Shown here piece by piece: positions 5,609 through 8,985 of a DNA stretch of 8,985 nucleotides (position 1 is its first letter; the number at the start of each line of letters is the position of its first letter). The stretch is taken from positions 1-8,985 of the forward strand of contig JAUYLR010000067.1 in assembly GCA_030698935.1 (NCBI GenBank). Direction: 5' to 3'. The notes under the pieces are model-generated. The model saw nothing but the letters and a program-made list of their open reading frames with translations, was not told the origin of the DNA and ran no database searches. This DNA comes from a bacterium (lineage in GTDB: Bacteria > Patescibacteriota > Minisyncoccia > Phycocordibacterales > UBA2100). A program made the translations under genes and the position numbers.

Positions 5609-5669
5609 TTTGCGCGCTACCGTTCCAAACAAAGAATCGCAAACCAGCCTCCCTCGGGAGGCTGGTTTT
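5589..5669 (+). promoter_or_regulatory. Transcription attenuator with competing hairpins (Ile-responsive)
   Basis: Three mutually exclusive pairings can be drawn. Protector: AGCCCC (5589-5594) pairs with GGGaGCT (5599-5605). Antiterminator: 5599-5614 pairs with 5638-5653, with GGGAG/CTCCC, CT/AG after one bulged C, a possible G-C, and TTTGCG/CGCAAA, about 14 pairs in all. Terminator: 5641-5652 pairs with 5657-5668. A ribosome stalled on the last Ile codons (5579-5587) would cover the protector strand, free the antiterminator and let RNA polymerase reach ridA-ilvA. A ribosome at the stop codon would cover 5599-5614, so the terminator forms. With no translation the protector forms and termination follows. 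This is the standard amino-acid attenuation logic; the folding is by eye. Confidence 0.75.
5641..5669 (+). terminator. Intrinsic terminator of the leader
   Basis: A perfect 12-base-pair stem (AAACCAGCCTCC with its complement GGAGGCTGGTTT) encloses a CTCG loop and ends in TTTT then ATA. The U-run is short and partly in the stem. It lies 32 bases after the leader stop codon and 30 bases before ridA, and would also end any transcript reading through from trpF. Confidence 0.85.
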
Positions 5670-5699
5670 ATAAAAGAAATAATGTAACAATCAACATTT

Positions 5700-6086
5700 A
5701 TGATGAAGTCAGTCCACACAGACAAAGCGCCGAGAGCCATAGGGCCGTATTCGCAGGCGGTTTCGGTAGACAATATGATATTTTGCTCGGGACAGATTGC
5801 GATTGACCCCGCGACTGACGAAATGGTGAAGGGCGGAATAAAAGAGCAAACCGTGCGCGTGTTCAAGAATCTCGGAGAGGTTCTCAAGGCATCGCGTTCG
5901 GGTCTTGAATCGGTCGCAAGCGTTACCGTCTATCTGCGCAATATGAGCGACTTTCAGGACATGAATGAAATATACGGAAAGACGTTTGTGACGGACCCTC
6001 TGCCGGCCCGCGCCACTGTTGAGGTCGCCAGATTGCCGAAGGATGCGCTTATTGAAATCAGCTGTATAGCTTACACATCCCTTTAA
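5700..6086 (+). CDS. ridA: RidA-family enamine/imine deaminase
   Basis: RidA (YjgF/YER057c/UK114 family) hydrolyses reactive 2-aminoacrylate and 2-aminocrotonate/imine intermediates released by PLP dehydratases such as IlvA, protecting other PLP enzymes. The 128-residue protein has the usual length and shows GPYSQAV (15-21, with Y17), FCSGQIAIDP (28-37), the VTVYLRNMSDF segment, and PARATVEVARLPKDALIEI (102-120) with the carboxylate-binding R104 and E119. These support the deaminating RidA subgroup. It is followed 8 bases later by ilvA, the enzyme whose product it processes, and both lie behind the Ile attenuator. Two adjacent ATGs (5700, 5703) are possible starts, and no clear ribosome binding site distinguishes them. 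Confidence 0.93.
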   Translation: MMKSVHTDKAPRAIGPYSQAVSVDNMIFCSGQIAIDPATDEMVKGGIKEQTVRVFKNLGEVLKASRSGLESVASVTVYLRNMSDFQDMNEIYGKTFVTDPLPARATVEVARLPKDALIEISCIAYTSL

Positions 6087-6094
6087 AAAGATAT

Positions 6095-7369
6095 ATGACC
6101 GAGTTCAACCCAAAATTGGTAGAGGAGGCGCGCGAGCATTTGCGCCTGCTTGCGCGCACCGCGCAGGCAAGCGGCGTTGTCAACGAGACCCCGCTCCAAT
6201 TCCATGCGGCGTTATCGCATCGCTTCGGCGCGAAGATTTATCTGAAGCGGGAAGATTTGCAGGTTGTCCGCTCATACAAATTGCGCGGGGCCTACAATAG
6301 AATGCGCTTGCTGACTTCGGCGGAGAAAAAGCGCGGCATTGTGTGTGCCTCTGCGGGCAATCATGCGCAGGGCGTGGCTTTCAGCTGCAAGGCGCTCAAA
6401 ACGCAGGGCATCATTTTCATGCCGCGAAATACGCCGAAACAAAAAATAGACCGTGTGCGGAACTTAGGCGGCTCATTTGTAACAATAGAGCTTTCCGGAG
6501 ATACGTTTGATGAAGCGTTCGGTGAAGCAAAAAGCGTGGCGCAAAAAAAGAAACGGGTTTTTGTGCACCCGTTTAACGACCCCTTTGTGATTGCCGGACA
6601 GGGCACAGTGGGCGCGGAGATACTGGAACAAATAAACGATCCGGTTGATATCTGTGTTGTGCCGATAGGTGGCGGCGGATTGTGTTCCGGTCTCGGCTCA
6701 TACCTGAAATGGAAAAGCCCTGCGACGAAAATCATCGGCGTGGAGCCGGCGGGTGCTCCCGCGATGGAGCGTGCGCTCAAGGCGGGGAAGGTGGTCACTC
6801 TGGAGAAGTTGGACACATTCGTAGACGGCGCGGCCGTGCGCACCGTAGGCGACCTTACGTTCAAGCTTTGCAAAAAGGTATTGGATAAACTCATTCTCGT
6901 GCCGGAAGGCAAGGTGTGCGAAACCATGATTTCCCTCTATCAGCGCGATGGCATCGTTGCGGAGCCGGCGGGAGCGCTCGCGCTTGCGGGGCTTGAACAG
7001 ATAGGAAAATCTCTGAAGGGAAAAACAGTGGTCTGTATCGTCTCAGGCGGAAACAATGACATTAGCCGGTATCCGGAGGTGATAGAGCGAAGCCTTGTGT
7101 ATCAGGGTCTCAAGCATTACTTCATGGTGAACTTCTCACAACGCCCCGGTGCGCTCAAACGCTACCTGAATGAAGCGCTGGGACCGACTGACGACATCAC
7201 ACTCTTTGAGTACACGAAGAAGAACAACCGCGAAAACGGCCCCGCGCTCATAGGGATTGAGCTCGCCAGAAAAGAGGATTTCAAGCCTCTCCTGAAACGC
7301 ATGGACGCAATCGGAATGTCCTACGAAGTCATTGAAAAAGATAGTCCGATTTTCAGCTTTCTAATTTAG
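6095..7369 (+). CDS. ilvA: Threonine ammonia-lyase (threonine dehydratase), biosynthetic type
   Basis: IlvA deaminates L-threonine to 2-oxobutyrate, the first committed step to isoleucine, via an aminocrotonate/imine that RidA hydrolyses. The 424-residue protein matches the shorter, Bacillus-like IlvA of about 420 residues. The fold-type II PLP domain has KREDLQVVRSYKLRGA with the PLP lysine K62, SAGNHAQG (86-93), the phosphate loop GGGGL (192-196) and SGGNND (317-322). Residues about 335-424 form one ACT-like regulatory domain (HYFMVNFSQRPGALKRYL), where Ile/Val feedback would act, rather than the two of the enteric enzyme. Catabolic threonine deaminases usually lack this domain or carry a different one, so together with the Ile leader a biosynthetic role is favoured. 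The other ilv genes are not in the window. Confidence 0.93.
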   Translation: MTEFNPKLVEEAREHLRLLARTAQASGVVNETPLQFHAALSHRFGAKIYLKREDLQVVRSYKLRGAYNRMRLLTSAEKKRGIVCASAGNHAQGVAFSCKALKTQGIIFMPRNTPKQKIDRVRNLGGSFVTIELSGDTFDEAFGEAKSVAQKKKRVFVHPFNDPFVIAGQGTVGAEILEQINDPVDICVVPIGGGGLCSGLGSYLKWKSPATKIIGVEPAGAPAMERALKAGKVVTLEKLDTFVDGAAVRTVGDLTFKLCKKVLDKLILVPEGKVCETMISLYQRDGIVAEPAGALALAGLEQIGKSLKGKTVVCIVSGGNNDISRYPEVIERSLVYQGLKHYFMVNFSQRPGALKRYLNEALGPTDDITLFEYTKKNNRENGPALIGIELARKEDFKPLLKRMDAIGMSYEVIEKDSPIFSFLI

Positions 7370-7495
7370 AGCATGTCTAAAAACCCCATCTACTTCGTTG
7401 CGGAGCCTCTGCGCGGCGCTCATCGTATGCGCGATACGCTTCACGCCACGCTTTCTCCGTGCCTCGTATCTGGAGGTTTTTATACACGCCCTAGA
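7365..7495. repeat. 131-base imperfect inverted-repeat element (MITE-like or long hairpin)
   Basis: The ends are 21-base inverted repeats: 7365-7385 and the reverse complement of 7475-7495 agree at 17 of 21 positions, including TAAAAACC at the inner end. Between them, further complementary blocks nest in order: CCA/TGG, TAC/GTA, CGGAG/CTCCG, GCG/CGC, GGCG/CGCC and CGTAT/ATACG (around 7425-7439). The whole region can therefore fold into one interrupted hairpin. It contains no ORF. The left repeat overlaps the ilvA stop codon. It could be a non-autonomous mobile element, an intergenic repeat family or a terminator. No flanking target duplication is clear, and a second copy is not seen in this window. 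Confidence 0.6.
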
Positions 7496-7506
7496 TCAGT
7501 TGTCGC

Positions 7507-7944
7507 ATGATTAGGTTCTTAAGGCGGGAAGACTACGCAATCGTCATCGTGGGCGTGCTTGCGCACGAATATAAAAAACGGCCTGTTCCTCTTTCCGAGA
7601 TTGCGAAAGAGTATGCGATATCTTTATTGTTCCTGCGAAATCTGGCAAATGAGTTGCGCGAGGCGGGCGTGATTAAGGCGGTTGAGGGGAAGAAGGGAGG
7701 ATATTATTTAACAAAAAATCCCCGCAGTATCAAGATGGGCAAGATTCTTAAGATTTTCTCCAAGAATCAGCATTTTGCGTGTTGCTCTTCGGGCGAGAAA
7801 GGGAAGCACAAGAGGCTATGCCCGAAAGAGAAGAATTGTTTTGCGGGCAACACATGGAGGAATCTGAACAAAGAATTTATTGATAAGGTATACAATCTCT
7901 CTCTGCAAGCTTTTCTGGATTACAAATCTAAGAGCGCTGCCTAG
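7507..7944 (+). CDS. Rrf2-family (IscR-like) transcriptional regulator with candidate Fe-S cysteines
   Basis: Rrf2 proteins are winged-helix regulators; IscR, NsrR and RsrR types sense Fe-S status or nitric oxide through a cluster. The 145 residues show the family core: a first helix at residues about 9-22, the recognition region SLLFLRNLANELREAGVI (39-56), and the wing with GGYYLTK (64-70). Cysteines at 92, 93, 105 and 111 lie in the region where IscR binds its cluster, although the spacing (C93-x11-C105-x5-C111) differs from the IscR C-x5-C-x5-C pattern. An FTR1 iron permease and sufC follow on the same strand, so a role in iron/Fe-S control is likely. ATG 7507 is the only start after an in-frame stop at 7492. 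No convincing promoter is seen; it would overlap the inverted-repeat element. Confidence 0.85.
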   Translation: MIRFLRREDYAIVIVGVLAHEYKKRPVPLSEIAKEYAISLLFLRNLANELREAGVIKAVEGKKGGYYLTKNPRSIKMGKILKIFSKNQHFACCSSGEKGKHKRLCPKEKNCFAGNTWRNLNKEFIDKVYNLSLQAFLDYKSKSAA

Positions 7945-7953
7945 AACTAACAC

Positions 7954-7983
7954 TTGCCCGGTGTCAGTTGCCTGTGCTATCTT
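7954..7983 (+). promoter_or_regulatory. Promoter of the FTR1-sufC operon, leaderless type
   Basis: TTGCCC (7954-7959) and TATCTT (7978-7983) are separated by 18 bases, and TGC immediately before the -10 adds an extended -10. Six bases then lead to the ATG at 7990, so the transcript would start on the start codon. A direct repeat of TTGCC (7954 and 7968) and a small inverted repeat ACAC-N7-GTGT (7950-7964) lie over the -35 and spacer and could be regulator contacts, for example for the adjacent Rrf2 protein. This last point is speculation. Confidence 0.55.
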
Positions 7984-7989
7984 TTGCTG

Positions 7990-8805
7990 ATGTTCACCGC
8001 GATGTTAATAACCTTCCGCGAAACGCTTGAAGCGGCTATCGTGGTCGGCATCGTCCTTACGCTTCTCTCCAAAACTGACCGGCAGTTCTTCAAACGGTAT
8101 GTGTGGCGCGGCATCGGTGCCGGCATTCTCATCTCTGTAATCCTGGCCGTAATCCTTGAGATATTCTTTGGCGGATTTGAGGGAAAGACAGAGCAGCTTT
8201 TTGAAGGGGTCCTGATGCTCGTTACCGCCGGATTTATTACATGGATGATTATGTGGGTGCACCGGCAAAAGGATGTCGCAACAAGAATTAAGGAAAAAGT
8301 CTCCGGTTACGCCGAAAAAGGATACGGATTAGGAATCTTTGCACTCGTCGCCACGTCAGTCTTCAGAGAGGGAACGGAGACTGTCCTGTACTTAAAAACG
8401 AGCACTCTTATCGGACAATCCAATCAAATTGCCGGTGCGGTTTTGGGCATAGGGGCCGCGCTGATACTGGGGACTGTTCTTTTCCGCTTTGCGCTTCGGG
8501 TCAACCTCTCGTTAGTGTTCACCGCGACGAGCGTGCTGTTAATGCTGTTTGCCGCAGGCCTTGTCGCTCACAGTGTCCATGAGTTTCAGGAGCTTGGCTT
8601 CCTGCCCGTTTTTTCTTTTGACCCTGTATTTAACATCGCGCACATTCTTGATAACAAGAGCGTCGCCGGGAGTTTCCTGCGGACACTGTTCGGCTACAGT
8701 AGCGTGCCGACCCTTCTTGAGCTTATCTCCTATGCCTCAAGCATTGCGCTTATCCTCTGGTTGCGGCGATTTACAGACAGACTGCTTTTAAAGCCGGTTC
8801 AGTAA
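7990..8805 (+). CDS. FTR1/EfeU-family high-affinity iron permease
   Basis: FTR1-family permeases move iron across the cytoplasmic membrane. The 271-residue protein is strongly hydrophobic with about seven membrane segments, and has both hallmark REXXE iron-binding motifs: RETLE at 10-14 in the first helix and REGTE at 126-130 in the fourth. H194 and HEFQE (197-201) may add ligands. Start ATG 7990 is chosen because [15 protein letters not shown] is the typical N-terminus and a promoter lies directly before it; a TTG at 7954 would place the start inside the -35 element. No EfeO or EfeB partner is visible, as in many stand-alone FTR1 permeases. sufC begins 4 bases after its stop, which links iron import to cluster assembly. 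Confidence 0.93.
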   Translation: MFTAMLITFRETLEAAIVVGIVLTLLSKTDRQFFKRYVWRGIGAGILISVILAVILEIFFGGFEGKTEQLFEGVLMLVTAGFITWMIMWVHRQKDVATRIKEKVSGYAEKGYGLGIFALVATSVFREGTETVLYLKTSTLIGQSNQIAGAVLGIGAALILGTVLFRFALRVNLSLVFTATSVLLMLFAAGLVAHSVHEFQELGFLPVFSFDPVFNIAHILDNKSVAGSFLRTLFGYSSVPTLLELISYASSIALILWLRRFTDRLLLKPVQ

Positions 8806-8809
8806 TTCT

Positions 8810-8985
8810 ATGTCAACTCTCACGATTAAGAATCTTCATGTAACGCTTGAAGGCAAGCCGATTTTGAACGGCGTTAACCTCATACTCCCGCAAGGGAAGA
8901 CGCACGTCATCATGGGCCCCAACGGTTCCGGCAAATCTACGCTCGGCAACACGATACTCCGGCATCCGCAGTGTGCAATAGCCAA
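8810..8985 (+). CDS. sufC: SufC Fe-S assembly ATPase, N-terminal part (runs off window)
   Basis: SufC is the ABC-type ATPase of the SufBCD Fe-S cluster scaffold. The 58 complete codons in view read [20 protein letters not shown] and continue to the Walker A loop GPNGSGKST at 36-44. The phrasing [14 protein letters not shown] is characteristic of SufC rather than of transport ATPases. The protein normally has about 250 residues; the rest lies beyond 8985. The ATG is 4 bases after the FTR1 stop with no Shine-Dalgarno sequence, so it is probably co-transcribed and coupled. sufB and sufD would be expected next. Confidence 0.9.
   Translation, partial: MSTLTIKNLHVTLEGKPILNGVNLILPQGKTHVIMGPNGSGKSTLGNTILRHPQCAIA

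Noticed and set aside
5609..5699. T-box riboswitch before ridA-ilvA
   Set aside because: No T-box consensus (TGGNACCGCG-like) or long specifier stem is present. The leader is short and coded by a peptide, which fits ribosome-based attenuation.
5414..5887. 157-codon minus-strand ORF across the trpF end, leader and ridA
   Set aside because: It crosses a consensus promoter and terminator on the other strand and overlaps two recognised genes; the protein has no family features.
7954..7989. TTG at 7954 as start of the FTR1 permease
   Set aside because: The TTG is the start of the -35 hexamer, and the extra 12 residues are not needed; the family N-terminus fits ATG 7990.

Overview
The window reads as chromosomal DNA of a small-genome bacterium, most likely a Patescibacteria (CPR, Parcubacteria-like) lineage. 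I infer this from packed genes with overlapping ends, promoters that sit directly on start codons, few Shine-Dalgarno sequences, and the general look of the proteins. TGA serves as an ordinary stop (aroC, hicB, hicA, leader peptide), so the TGA-as-glycine code of Gracilibacteria/Absconditabacteria does not apply. The taxonomic call is an inference and could not be tested here.

Layout. (1) 1-645: the 3' part of aroC (chorismate synthase). (2) 646-2063: an AT-rich island with a hicB-hicA toxin-antitoxin pair, a perfect 32-base palindrome, a detached second copy of the last 21 codons of aroC, and an HNH nuclease gene on the minus strand. (3) 2064-4834: trpC-trpB-trpA on the minus strand, with overlapping genes. 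(4) 4855-5502: trpF, divergent from trpC across only 20 bases. (5) 5503-5699: a consensus sigma-70 promoter, a 20-codon isoleucine-rich leader peptide, and competing antiterminator and terminator hairpins. (6) 5700-7369: ridA and ilvA. (7) 7365-7495: an imperfect inverted-repeat element. (8) 7507-8985: an Rrf2-family Fe-S-type regulator, an FTR1 iron permease and the start of sufC.

How it works together. AroC makes chorismate. TrpF, TrpC, TrpB and TrpA carry out the last steps to tryptophan; trpE, trpD and trpG are not in view. IlvA deaminates threonine to 2-oxobutyrate, the entry to isoleucine, and RidA clears the reactive enamine/imine intermediates that IlvA releases. The leader in front of ridA-ilvA has every part of a classical ilvL-type attenuator, so the pair is probably controlled by charged tRNA-Ile. 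At the right end, iron uptake (FTR1) lies next to Fe-S cluster assembly (SufC) behind a cysteine-bearing Rrf2 regulator, which suggests an iron/Fe-S homeostasis locus.

The two strongest discoveries are the isoleucine attenuator (5510-5669) and the aroC tail remnant at 1248-1319, which records how the hicBA module arrived. A third theme is that the operon-leading genes with a recognisable promoter all have a -10 element 6-8 bases before the start codon, which points to leaderless mRNAs.
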